64,000 bases of DNA from Egibacteraceae bacterium (GTDB taxonomy: Bacteria > Actinomycetota > Nitriliruptoria > Euzebyales > Egibacteraceae): the NCBI GenBank assembly GCA_030447925.1, contig JAUJNX010000001.1:1203501-1267500 (forward strand), given 5' to 3'. Both the position numbers and the translations under genes were made by a program. This document shows positions 17,234-25,746 of this stretch, in pieces (the stretch's first letter is position 1; every line of letters starts with the position of its first letter). The notes below the pieces were generated by a model. The model made no database searches, was not told the origin of the DNA, and saw only the letters and a program-made list of their open reading frames with translations.

Positions 17234-18646
17234 GTGGGCGAGGAGCGGGCGGCCGGGCTGGCACGGCGGGTCAAGGCGCTGGCCAGGACCCTGCCCGTGC
17301 ACGACCTGGAGGCCGGCAAGGGCGCGCGTGACGGCGACTGGTCGGTCTACGACCTGCGCGCGCTGGCCCTGGCCGCGGTCGACGGCGTGATCGACTCCAT
17401 GGGGCTGGACTGGGGGGCGACCGCCGCGGACGTGCGGCGGCGGGTCGCCGCGCTGGCCCGCGCCGCCGCGCCGGACCGCCCGGCGGGGCAGGCCGACCAG
17501 GTCGCCGCCGCGGTCCTGGACGGGCTGCTCAACGACCGCAACCGCCGCGAGGCGTTCGCGGTGCCCTATGGCGACTGGTCCGGCCCGTCCTACCGCCGGG
17601 CGGAGCTGGTCTTCAAGCTGCTGGAGGAGGTCGAGGCCCCCGACGGCACCGTCGTCCTGCGCGCCACCGACGAGGCGGTGAACCTGTTCGCCGGGTCGCT
17701 GGACCGCGACGTGGAGGACGCCCACGCCGCCGCGGAGGCGGTGCTGGAGAGCCAGCTGCGCCGCGGCCGCATCGACCAGGCGCTGGCCACCGCCCGCGAG
17801 GCGCGGCTGCGGTCTCTCCAGTTCGCCGGCAAGGTGCGGCGCGCGCTGGACGGCACCCGGCGCGACCTGCGCCAGGTCGACTGGGGCGAGGACGTGCCCC
17901 GGCTGCTCGACGACGCGCTGGCCCACCTCGCCGACCGCCTCGCGGTGGAGCGCAAGCTGCGCGCCACCCTGCAGGAGACCCTCGGGGACCTCGCCGAGAC
18001 CGGCGACGGCGGCGAGGCCGCGGTCTCCGCGGCGCAGCTGCTCCGCGTGGTCGCGGAGTGCCAGGCCCGCCACCTCGAGCTGCACGAGCAGGTGCTCGGC
18101 GCGCGCAGCGTCTTCCTGGCCGAGCAGGAGCGCCAGCGCTTCGCCCCGGCCGGCGACGTCCGCCTCGTCGACCTCGGCGAGGAGCTGCTCAAGCCGCTGC
18201 TGCGGGCGGGCGCCGCGGGGGGCGGGCCGGCCGCGGCGGCCTTTTTGTCCGCAGCGGTCGGGGCCGTCCCGCCGCGGCTGGCGCGCGTCGTGGACCTCGT
18301 CGAGTCGCTGCTGTCGCCGCGCCGGGTCCACGACGAGGACCGCGGCGCCGCCCGCGACCCCGACCTGGTGGCCATCGACGTGGGCACCGACCGGTTCCCC
18401 GCGGAGGTCCGCGCCGCCGCCGACGCGGTGCTCGACCAGGTCGGGGCCGGGCCGGTGCGCCTGTCCGCGCTGCTCGCGCGCGCCCGCGCGGCGGGGGACT
18501 CCGTCCCGGAGCTGGTCGCCCTCAGCGCCCTGCACGCCTACGCCCCGGAGGGCCCCAGCCCGCTGCGCGCGACCGACGACGGCACGCCCCTGTTCGACCC
18601 GCAGTTCGCCGGGGCCGACCTCCTGCTCCAGGGCACCGGGTCATGA
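17234..18646 (+). CDS. MukF/kleisin-like subunit of an SMC-type complex
   Basis: A 470-residue soluble protein, first of three tightly packed genes. No catalytic motif is visible. The N-terminal 150 residues look like winged-helix/helical-bundle elements (YDLRALALAAVDGVIDSMG, YRRAELVFKLLEEVEAPDG). A long charged helical middle follows (about residues 155-290, for example GRIDQALATAREARLRSLQF), then a second helical C-terminal domain. This order of winged helix, coiled-coil middle and C-terminal domain is that of MukF-type kleisins and of JetA in Wadjet systems. The assignment rests mainly on the neighbours: a MukE-like protein (ATGA overlap) and an SMC-like ATPase. I do not recognise it as a named JetA family. 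Confidence 0.5.
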   Translation: MGEERAAGLARRVKALARTLPVHDLEAGKGARDGDWSVYDLRALALAAVDGVIDSMGLDWGATAADVRRRVAALARAAAPDRPAGQADQVAAAVLDGLLNDRNRREAFAVPYGDWSGPSYRRAELVFKLLEEVEAPDGTVVLRATDEAVNLFAGSLDRDVEDAHAAAEAVLESQLRRGRIDQALATAREARLRSLQFAGKVRRALDGTRRDLRQVDWGEDVPRLLDDALAHLADRLAVERKLRATLQETLGDLAETGDGGEAAVSAAQLLRVVAECQARHLELHEQVLGARSVFLAEQERQRFAPAGDVRLVDLGEELLKPLLRAGAAGGGPAAAAFLSAAVGAVPPRLARVVDLVESLLSPRRVHDEDRGAARDPDLVAIDVGTDRFPAEVRAAADAVLDQVGAGPVRLSALLARARAAGDSVPELVALSALHAYAPEGPSPLRATDDGTPLFDPQFAGADLLLQGTGS

Positions 18647-19371
18647 GCCGCGGCACCACGGTGGCGCGCGAGGCGGGGGCGGCGGCGCAGCTCGTCGCCC
18701 TGGGGCTCCAGCCGCGGCTGCGGCCGGCCGCCGACGGCGCCTACCTCGACCTCGTCACCCGCTACCGGTCCGACGCCGCCTTCCGCGACGTCGTCGACCA
18801 CGTCGCGGACGGGCTGGGGCTGACGGTCCTGGACGCCGACGCCAGCGGGGTCGTCCTGGCCCCGCGCACCGACTCGCCGTTCGCCCTGCGCCTGGGCGAC
18901 TACCGGGCGAACCTCAGCGTCAACGAGCGGCTCCTGCACGGCCTCATCCACGTCGGCATCGCCGCCTACTGCTACCCGACGCCGGCCAGCCTGCTGGACG
19001 ACGACGTGCGCGTGTGCAGCGTCGCCGCGGTCGAGCGCTTCCTGCGCGACGCGGCCGAGCGCCTCCGCGAGCGCCACGGCGACGACGACCCCGACGCCGG
19101 CCAGCCGGAGCTGGAGCAGGCGTGGCGGCTGTACCTGCGCCGCCAGGCGGTGCGCGAGACCGCCGACGGCCGCGCCGGGGTGTCGACCACCAGCGGGATG
19201 GTGAAGTACGCCCTGGAGCGCCTGGCCGACCAGGGCTTCATGACCAAGCTGTCCGACGCCGAGGGCGGGACCTACCGGGCGCTGCACCGCTACCGGGTCG
19301 AGGTCCGCGAGCTGGCCGCGGTCGAGGCGTGGCGGGTCCTGGCCGCCGCCGCCCCCGCGCGGGAGGGCTGA
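18643..19371 (+). CDS. MukE/JetB-like subunit of an SMC-type complex
   Basis: A 242-residue protein with two winged-helix-like parts. The N-terminal half includes YRSDAAFRDVVDHVADGLGL and an APRTDSPFALRLGDY strand region. The C-terminal half has TTSGMVKYALERLADQGFMTKL followed by a wing-like turn. Size, position between a MukF-like gene and an SMC-like ATPase, and the tandem winged-helix look agree with MukE and with the DUF4194-type JetB of Wadjet systems. Sequence similarity is too weak to be sure by eye. The ATG at 18643 overlaps the upstream stop (ATGA), and the SMC-like gene starts three bases after its stop. Confidence 0.5.
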   Translation: MSRGTTVAREAGAAAQLVALGLQPRLRPAADGAYLDLVTRYRSDAAFRDVVDHVADGLGLTVLDADASGVVLAPRTDSPFALRLGDYRANLSVNERLLHGLIHVGIAAYCYPTPASLLDDDVRVCSVAAVERFLRDAAERLRERHGDDDPDAGQPELEQAWRLYLRRQAVRETADGRAGVSTTSGMVKYALERLADQGFMTKLSDAEGGTYRALHRYRVEVRELAAVEAWRVLAAAAPAREG

Positions 19372-19373
19372 GC

Positions 19374-20180
19374 GTGCTGCACCTGCGCCGCGTGCACTTC
19401 GCGTCGGTCGGCCACCGCGACGCGCGCCTGGCGCCGCTGACCCTCGCGCTGGTCGGCGAGGACGGGCGCCCGTCGCACAGCGTGCTGTGGCTGCGCAACG
19501 GCGGCGGCAAGTCCTCGATGCTCAACCTGCTGTTCGCCGTGCTGCGCCCCGGGCGGCGGGAGTTCCTGGGCAACGACGACAGCGGCAAGGACCGCGCGCT
19601 GGCCGACTACGTCCTGCCCGACGACACCGCCCACGTCGTGCTGGAGTGGGGCCTGCCGGGGGAGCGCGGCGCGGTCTGGGTGACCGGCATGGTCCTGGAG
19701 TGGCGCGACCGGGCCCGCTCCGCCGACCTCGACCGGCTCCGGCGCCTGTGGTACGGCTTCGTGCCCACGCCGCTGGACGGGCGCCTGCTGGCCCCCGAGC
19801 GCGTGCTGACCCTCGACACGCTGCCGATCGTGGAGGCGGGGACCCGCCTGTCGCTGGCCCGCTACCGCGACCGGCTGCGCGAGGCCGGGACCGCGGACCC
19901 CTCCCTGGAGCTGGTCGTCACCGACGTCCAGGCCGAGTGGCGCCGCGCGCTGGAGCAGCGCCGGCTGGACCCCGAGGCGTTCCGCTACCAGCTGCAGATG
20001 AACCGCGAGGAGGGCGGGGCCAGCCAGCTGTTCAAGCGGCGGTCGCGGACCTCCGGCGCGTTCGTCGACCTGCTGCTGGAGCTGGTCCTGCCCGACGAGC
20101 AGCCGGGGCGCGTCGCGGCGGTCTTCCGCCGCTACGCCGACGAGCTCGCCCGCCGCCCCGAGCTGGAGCGCCGCTGCTGC
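19374..20180 (+). CDS. SMC/MukB-like ATPase, N-terminal fragment cut at the join
   Basis: Only the first 269 or so residues are present. The head domain begins LHLRRVHFASVGHRDARLAPL and has a Walker A motif WLRNGGGKSSML (about residues 39-50), as in SMC, SbcC and MukB/JetC proteins. LADYVLPDDTAHVVLEW and the ASQLFKRRSRTSGAFVDLLLELVLPDE block (written here in part as SGAFVDLLLELVLPDE) resemble ATPases encoded with MukE/F-like partners. A full protein would have a long coiled coil, a hinge and a C-terminal signature and Walker B. All are missing because the frame runs into an unrelated antisense gene near 20,180. It was presumably the motor of a DNA loop-extruding defence or chromosome-organising complex. 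Confidence 0.7.
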
Positions 20181-20190
20181 CTTTCCCGCG
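20172..20190. other. Probable chimeric junction between two sequences
   Basis: Left of here an SMC-like gene on the plus strand loses homology after RRPELERR. Right of here a TetR gene on the minus strand reaches its C-terminal helix (WTTLIRAAAG) and then runs on without a stop into the antisense of the SMC gene. Both genes are truncated at the same point, and base composition and codon use change from about 78% to about 67% GC. No transposase, tRNA or repeat marks the spot. Confidence 0.75.
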
Positions 20191-20777
20191 GGGCCGGCGG
20201 CGGCCCGGATCAGCGTCGTCCACGCGTCGGCCAGAACCTGCACCGCCTCCCCCTGGACCTCGGCCGGAAAGTTCCCGTTGAGCCACAGCGTGGCAAACCC
20301 GTGGACGAAGGACCATGCGCCGACCATCGCGGGCCACACCTGTTCCTCGTCGGTGCCGACGGCCGGGCGCACGGCGGCGGCCAGCACCTCAGCCGCGGCA
20401 TCGCGCGCGGCGGTCAGGTCCTCGTCGTCGGCCCCGTACAGCTCCGGGCGGAACATGACCTCGAAGTGGGCGCGGTTGCCCAGCGCGAACTCGACGTAGG
20501 CGAAGCCGACCATCCGGAAGTCCGCCGACTGCTGCAAGGCGGCCGAGGTGGCGTCGCCCAGCCGGCGGTAGCCCTCCGCCGCCACCGCCGCCAGCACGCC
20601 GGCCTTGTCGCCGAAGTGGTGCGCCGGCGCCGCGTGCGACACGCCCGCCCGCCGCGCCACCCGACGCAGGCTCAACGAGGCGGGCCCGTGCTCGGCGATG
20701 TCCGCGAGCGCGGCGTCCAGAACCGCCCGCCGCAGATCACCGTGGTGGTAGGGGCGGGGCGCTTGGTCCGACGGCAT
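20183..20777 (-). CDS. TetR-family transcriptional regulator, missing its stop
   Basis: The 198-residue recognisable part has the N-terminal TetR helix-turn-helix (RRAVLDAALADIAEHGPASL, VARRAGVSHAAPAHHFGDK) and a ligand-binding domain of the WHG/TetR_C type (GFAYVEFALGNRAHFEVMF, WPAMVGAWSFVHGFATLWL). It ends around ADAWTTLIRAAAG, very near the expected C terminus, but no stop follows because of the join at about 20,180. The ATG at 20777 is preferred over an upstream extension that lies in the promoter region. It is divergent from a PPOX-family gene, with a palindromic operator in the shared control region, so it probably represses both. Confidence 0.85.
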
Positions 20778-20806
20778 GCCGACGCATGCTACGCCGCAAC
20801 TAGACG

Positions 20807-20836
20807 TTGACAAGATGGCTGCCGCCATCCTATCTT
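20807..20836 (+). promoter_or_regulatory. Sigma-70 promoter with embedded TetR operator
   Basis: TTGACA (20807-20812) and TATCTT (20831-20836) are 18 bases apart. Between them lies a perfect inverted repeat GATGGC-TGCC-GCCATC (20814-20829). An operator wholly inside the spacer is the classical TetR repression layout. AGGAG (20851-20855) then precedes the ATG at 20861. Confidence 0.8.
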
Positions 20837-20860
20837 GGCGATGACTAGATAGGAGCTCGC

Positions 20861-21322
20861 ATGCAGGCAGTCAGTGAACGTCTCGCGTACCGGTTGAACG
20901 CGCTGTACCCGAAGGTGGTGACCGACGCGGGGCTCGCGCTCGCGCAGACGCCGGCGACCGGCGGTCCGGCTGATCTGGAAGGTGACGCGTACTGCACGGT
21001 GGTGACCTACCGCCGCAGCGGCGAGCCCGTGGCCACCCCTGTGTGGTTCGGCCTCCACGGCAGCGTCGTGGTCTTCCGATCGCTCGCTGACAGCGGCAAG
21101 ATCCGGCGGCTGCGCCATACGGCAGACGTGCTGGTGGCGCCGTGCTCAGCGCTCGGGCGGCCCACAGGACCTGCCTTCCGCGGCACTGGCCGCGTGCTGG
21201 AACCTGGCGAGGAGGCCGCCGCCGAGGCTGTCATTCGGCGCCACTACGGCGGCATACGCCGCGGCTACAAGAAGGTCATCAGTGGCGCGCAAGCCGTCTA
21301 CGTCGCCGTGACCCCCGCCTGA
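20861..21322 (+). CDS. PPOX-class flavin/F420-dependent oxidoreductase
   Basis: A 153-residue split-barrel protein of the pyridoxamine-phosphate-oxidase-like group. [22 protein letters not shown] is the typical first beta hairpin, with [22 protein letters not shown] and [20 protein letters not shown] following. In actinobacteria such proteins bind F420 or FMN and reduce small molecules; the substrate is unknown. A strong promoter with an embedded operator and a good AGGAG site precede the ATG, and the divergent TetR gene is its likely repressor. The 3' end overlaps the convergent maf gene by 25 bases. Confidence 0.85.
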   Translation: MQAVSERLAYRLNALYPKVVTDAGLALAQTPATGGPADLEGDAYCTVVTYRRSGEPVATPVWFGLHGSVVVFRSLADSGKIRRLRHTADVLVAPCSALGRPTGPAFRGTGRVLEPGEEAAAEAVIRRHYGGIRRGYKKVISGAQAVYVAVTPA

Positions 21323-21873
21323 CGCAGCAGGTCGAGGGTCTCGACCAGCGGCAGGCCCACGACGTTGGTCCAGCTGCCGTCGATGCGGGTGACGAACGCG
21401 GCGGCCCGACCCTGGATGCCGTAGGCGCCGGCCTTGTCCAGCGGTTCGCCGGTGGCGACGTAGGCGTGGATGGTGGGGTCCGCGAGCGGCGCCAGAACCA
21501 CCTCCGTTGTCACGACGGTGGAACCGGTGGTCCCGCCCGCGACGACGGCAACCCCCGTCGACACCAGGTGCGCCCGACCCTGCAGCCGACGCAGCATGGT
21601 GACGGCATCGTCGCGATCAGCGGGCTTGCCCAGCACGTCGCCGTCGAGGATCACGGCGGTGTCGGCTGCCACCACCACCTCGCCGGCGGCGACCGCGACG
21701 GCTGCCGACTTCTCGGCGGCCAGGCGCTCGACGTAGGCCGCCGGTTCCTCGGCCGCCAGGCGGCGCTCGTCGATGTCGGCCGGGCGCACGACCGCGTCGA
21801 GTCCGGCAAGGCGCAGCAGGTCCAGGCGGCGGGGCGACGCGGATGCCAGGACGAGCCGAGGCTCAACCGCCAT
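21298..21873 (-). CDS. Maf-family nucleoside triphosphate pyrophosphatase
   Basis: A 191-residue house-cleaning enzyme that hydrolyses dTTP/UTP or modified nucleotides. It carries [18 protein letters not shown], the AAEKSAAVA helix, [18 protein letters not shown] with the catalytic aspartate, [15 protein letters not shown] and a [13 protein letters not shown] block. The length is right for the family. Whether it is the dTTP/UTP or the m7GTP subtype cannot be settled by eye, although the STGVAVV and GYGIQG-like forms are of the Maf type. The gene follows dus on the same strand with an 11-base overlap, so the two are co-transcribed. Confidence 0.92.
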   Translation of the reverse strand: MAVEPRLVLASASPRRLDLLRLAGLDAVVRPADIDERRLAAEEPAAYVERLAAEKSAAVAVAAGEVVVAADTAVILDGDVLGKPADRDDAVTMLRRLQGRAHLVSTGVAVVAGGTTGSTVVTTEVVLAPLADPTIHAYVATGEPLDKAGAYGIQGRAAAFVTRIDGSWTNVVGLPLVETLDLLRQAGVTAT

Positions 21874-22989
21874 CGACCGCCACCATCGTGTCGTCGAGCA
21901 CCGGCAGCGCGTCGGGATCGTCGCACCAGCGGTCGGGCAGAACGAGGCGCTTCATCGCGCCCACCCGCCCGCGCGGCGCCGCCGCGGCTGACTCGACGAC
22001 GGCCAGTGTCGGATCAGCGGCGGTGAGGATGCGGTCCACGCCGGCAGCCGTGTCGACCAGGCCAGCGGCGCGATGCACGGCGGCTCCGACGGGGTAGCCC
22101 TGCAGGTACCAGCGCAGATGCTTGCGGAAGCGCCGCACGGCGCCGACCTCGTCGCCGTACCAGTCCAGCGACAACGCGAGGTGGCGGCGCGCCATGTCCA
22201 CGACCGAGCCCAGCGGCGGCGGGCCGGCGGCGGCCTCGCCGGCGAACACCCGGGCGAGGTCGGCGAACAGCCACGGCCGCCCCAGGCATCCGCGGCCGAT
22301 GACGACCCCGTCGCAGCCGGTCGCCGCCATCATGGCGATGGCGTCCCCCGCCGCCCAGATGTCGCCGTTACCCAGCACCGGCACGGTGCCGACCGCCTCC
22401 TTCAGCCGGCCGATGGCGTCCCACCGCGCGTTGCCGCTGTAGCCCTGGATCGCGGTGCGCGCGTGCAGCGCGATCGCCGCGGCGCGGCCGCCTCGGCGCG
22501 CCGGCCGGCGTCGAGGTACGTCAGCCGCTCGTCGTCCAGGCCCATGCGCATCTTGACGGTCACGGGCACGGCACCCGCCGCGCGGACGGCAGCCTGCACG
22601 ACCTCGGTGAAGAGGCGGCGCTTGAACGGCAGCGCCGCGCCGCCGCCGTTGCGGGTGATCTTGGGCACGGGGCACCCGAAGTTCAGGTCCACGTGGTCGA
22701 CGCGGTCCTCGGCCACCAGCCGCCGCACCGCCTCGCCCATCACCCGTGCGTCCGACCCATACAGCTGCAGCGAGCGGTGGCGTTCGGCAGGGTGGTGGCG
22801 CGTCATCTCGTCCGACCTGGCGTTGCCCTCGATGAGCCCGCGCGCGGTCAGCATCTCGGAGACGAAGAGCCCGCCGCCGTGCTCGGCGCATGCGACCCGG
22901 AAGGGCGCGTCGGTGACCCCGGCCATGGGGGCGAGAACGACCGGGGGTCGAGGCGCAATGGTCCGATGTGCAGCGTCATTGGTGGCCAT
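21863..22989 (-). pseudogene. tRNA-dihydrouridine synthase (DusB-like), one frameshift
   Basis: FMN-dependent enzyme that reduces uridines in the tRNA D-loop. Read in two frames the protein is complete at about 375 residues: VVLAPMAGVTDAPFR, LQLYGSDARVMGEA, NFGCPVPKITRNGGGAAL with the catalytic cysteine, VTVKMRMGLDDE, then after a break near 22,490 LHARTAIQGYSG, PVLGNGDIWAAGDA, CDGVVIGRGCLGRPW and HLRWYLQGYP. Only one base needs adding, in a GC-rich run, so this is most likely an intact gene with a sequence error. ATG 22989 is the start. It is divergent from the lactate monooxygenase-like gene and overlaps maf downstream. Confidence 0.88.
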
Positions 22990-23012
22990 TGTCGCCGCTC
23001 GAGCGCGGCGCG

Positions 23013-23018
23013 TAGCGT
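23013..23018 (+). promoter_or_regulatory. -10-like hexamer for the lactate monooxygenase-like gene
   Basis: TAGCGT ends seven bases before the ATG at 23026, with no Shine-Dalgarno sequence between; leaderless layout. Confidence 0.45.
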
Positions 23019-23025
23019 GCGCGCC

Positions 23026-24194
23026 ATGACCGAGACTTTCGCGAACTACCAGAACGAGATCTACCTCAACGGCCTGGCGCAGCAGCGCCCCGCGCACCCC
23101 GTCGCGTCGCACGCCCTGCAGAAGGCCGCATACGAGGCGATGACCCCCGAGGCCCGCGGTTACGTCGAGGGCGGCGCCGGCAGCGGCTTCACGATGCAGG
23201 CCAACCGCCGCGCCTTCGACCGGTGGCGCATCGTCCCGCGGATGCTCAACAACGTGGCGCAGCGCGATCTGTCCGTCGAGCTGCTGGGTAAGCACTATCC
23301 CGCGCCGATGCTGCTCGCGCCCATCGGCGTGCAGACGATCGTGCACGAACAGGGTGAGCTGGCGGTCGCGCGTGCGGCCGCCTCGGTCGGGACGCCGTTC
23401 ATCCTGAGCACCGCCGCCTCGCACACCATCGAGGCCGTGGCCGAGGCCGCAGGGGACGGCCCGCGCTGGTTCCAGCTGTACTGGCCCAACGACGAGGCGC
23501 TGACGCGCAGCTTCATCGCACGCGCCGAGGCGGCCGGCTACGAAGCCATCGTCGTGACGCTCGACACGTCGATGCTGGCCTGGCGACCCGCTGACCTGCA
23601 GACCGCGTATCTGCCCTTCATCGTCGGCGAGGGCATCGCGAACTACCTCAGCGACCCGGTGTTCCTCGAGTCGCTCGACGAACCCCAGGAGAACATGGGC
23701 GCCGCGATCATGCGGTGGATCGGCGTCTTCGCGAACCCGGCGTATACGTGGGAGGACCTCGCCACGATCCGTGCCGCGACCGATCTGCCCATCCTGCTCA
23801 AGGGCGTGCTGCACCCCGACGACGCGCGCGCCGCGATCGAGCAGGGCATCGACGGCGTGATCGTGTCCAACCACGGCGGCCGCCAGGTCGACGGGGCGGT
23901 GGCGTCGCTCGACGCACTGCCGGGGTCGTCGCGGCCGTGCCCGACGGCTTCCCGGTCCTGCTCGACAGCGGGGTGCGCACCGCCTCGGACATCATCAAGG
24001 CAGTCGCTCTGGGGGCGCGGGCGGTGCTGCTGGGCCGCCCGTTCATGTGGGGCTTGAGCGTGGGTGGCGAGGACGGCGTGCGCCAGGTCATCCGGTCGAT
24101 CCTCGCCGAGCTGGACCTGACGCTGGCGCTGTCGGGCCACCGGTCGTTCGAGACGGTGGGGCCGCAGATCCTGGAGCCGGCGCCGTCAGCGTGA
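23026..24194 (+). pseudogene. Lactate 2-monooxygenase-like FMN alpha-hydroxy-acid oxidase, one frameshift
   Basis: An FMN enzyme of the (S)-2-hydroxy-acid oxidase family, about 390 residues when read through one break. It shows PMLLAPIGVQTIVHEQGE, TPFILSTAASHTIEAVAEA, RWFQLYWPNDE, VVTLDTSMLAWRPADLQ and the catalytic-histidine block VSNHGGRQVDGAVASLDALP. The second frame continues VVAAVPDGFPVLLDSGVRTA, KAVALGARAVLLGRPFMWGL. The insertion after the TLDTSMLAWR strand and overall length fit lactate 2-monooxygenase, which converts L-lactate to acetate and CO2. The break lies in CCGGGG near 23,925, where one G is probably missing. The gene itself is likely functional. Confidence 0.85.
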
Positions 24195-24227
24195 CCTGAG
24201 GGAGCAGGGACTACCTCGTTGCCGCCA

Positions 24228-24290
24228 TTGCGTGCGACATATTTGCTGGTTGTTGTGGATAAGAATTAATACACAATATTGCTGTTGCGC
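24228..24290. other. AT-rich patch with one DnaA-box match
   Basis: This stretch is far richer in A and T than anything around it. It contains TGTGGATAA (24254-24262), the exact complement of the consensus DnaA box TTATCCACA. Only one box is present, so this is not a replication origin on its own. It lies in the promoter region of the SOS-controlled HNH gene. Confidence 0.5.
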
Positions 24291-24295
24291 GTTCA

Positions 24296-24311
24296 TCGAA
24301 CCTGTGTTCGG
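24296..24311. promoter_or_regulatory. LexA (SOS) box
   Basis: TCGAACCTGTGTTCGG has the actinobacterial LexA core GAAC-N4-GTTC (24298-24309) with matching flanks. A -10-like TACACT (24313-24318) follows directly and ends six bases before the ATG at 24325, so bound LexA would cover the promoter. Confidence 0.82.
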
Positions 24312-24324
24312 GTACACTTCGGGC

Positions 24325-25625
24325 ATGCGATCCGGGGGGACATCAGCAGTCGACGACAGGCTTTGCGGCCTGTCGGATGAGGCGCTGCTTGACACCGTGG
24401 TCGGGGTGATCGGCCGGCTGTCGTCGACGGCGTTGAGCGCCGCGGTCGACGACGAGGCGTTGCGGGCGAGTGTGGCGGTGCTGGCGCGCTGCGAGTCGGT
24501 GGTGCACGCCGAGAAGCTGCGCCGCCTCGGCGAGGTCGATCACCGCAAGGCCTACGCCGCGGCGGGTGAACGCTCGGCCGCGGACTGGCTGGGCCGCGCC
24601 ACGGGTGTGACGCCAGGCGAGGCGCGCGCGCAGGCGCGGACCGCAGGTGCGCCCTGCGGCGGATGCCCAAGACCGCCAAGAAGCTGGCCGCCGGCGCGAT
24701 CACCCCCGGCCACGCCGGCGCCGCCGCGCGGGGTCTGGCGGAGCTTCAGCGCCAGGCGGCGGTGCGCCGCCGCGACGCCGGCGGCGACATGGACGCCTGG
24801 GGCAAGGCGGTCGAGGCCGAGCAGCACACGGCGGCCGCGTTCGACGGCATGGTCGCTGACACCGCGCCCGGCGCGGACCGCAACGAACTGGCCCGGCGCA
24901 TCGACGCGTGGACCGCCCACCACGACCCCGACGTGATCCGCGACCGTGAGCGCCGCGCGCTGGCCCGGCGCGGCGTGGTCTGGGACGCCCAGCGCGACGC
25001 CGACGGGTTGTGGACCATGCGCGCACAGTTCACCGACGCCGCCAAAGCACAAGTGACCGCCGCGATGGAACCCCTGGCGGCCAAGACCTCCGCCGACGAC
25101 GACCGCACCCTGGCGCAGCGGCGCCACGACGCCGTGGTCACCCTGTGCCAGCAGGCGTGCGACCGCGGCGACCTGCCGGCCGTGGCGTCGCAACGCCCCC
25201 ACATGCTGCTCGTCACCTCACCCGACGCACAGGCCGGCGGCCCCGACGCCCAGCCCGCGTGGCTTGACGGCGTCGGGCCGGTGTCCAGCGAGACCGCGCG
25301 GCTGTTCGTCTGCGACGCCGACACCACCATCGTCGTCAAAGACGCCAACGGCAAAATCTGGGACGTCGGGCGCGCCACAGGCGACCCCTCCACGGCGCAA
25401 CGCAAAGCCGTCATCGCCCGCGACAAACGCTGTATCGGCTGCCGGGCGCCGGCCAGCCGCTGCCAGATCCACCACATCGTCTACCGCTCCCGCAACGGCG
25501 ACACGGTCGTGGACAACTTGGTGCTGGTGTGCTGGTCATGCCACCACGGCATCCACCACCTCGGCTGGCGCGTCACCCGCCACGGCCCCACCTTCACCAT
25601 CGACCGAACCCCGACAGACCTATGA
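24325..25625 (+). pseudogene. DUF222-HNH endonuclease (13E12-repeat family), one frameshift
   Basis: An N-terminal DUF222 helical domain (CESVVHAEKLRRLGEVDHRKA, AADWLGRATGVTPGEA) and a C-terminal HNH nuclease domain: KRCIGCRAPASRCQIHHI, then DNLVLVCWSCHHGIHHLGW, with zinc-type CXXC pairs and the HH catalytic pair. The total is about 433 residues with one correction near 24,645. The family is abundant and poorly understood in actinobacteria, and several mycobacterial members belong to the LexA regulon. This copy fits that, with a perfect SOS box overlapping its promoter. The start is the ATG at 24325 with TACACT six bases upstream. The cellular target is unknown. Confidence 0.88.
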
Positions 25626-25746
25626 ACCCGCCCCACCACCCCGCCTCCACCAGAGACGGGCGCTGTGGCATGCCCGGACAGCGGGCGTGCCGATGGCGGC
25701 GCAGCGCCCGCGCTAGCGTGTCGGCTCGACTGGCGACGGAGGCAGC

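Noticed and set aside
20172..20190. Integration site of a mobile element
   Set aside because: No integrase, transposase, tRNA, target duplication or inverted terminal repeat on either side; two truncated genes and a composition step fit an artificial or illegitimate join better.
24228..24325. Possible replication origin
   Set aside because: Only one DnaA box and a short AT-rich patch, with no dnaA, dnaN or box cluster nearby.
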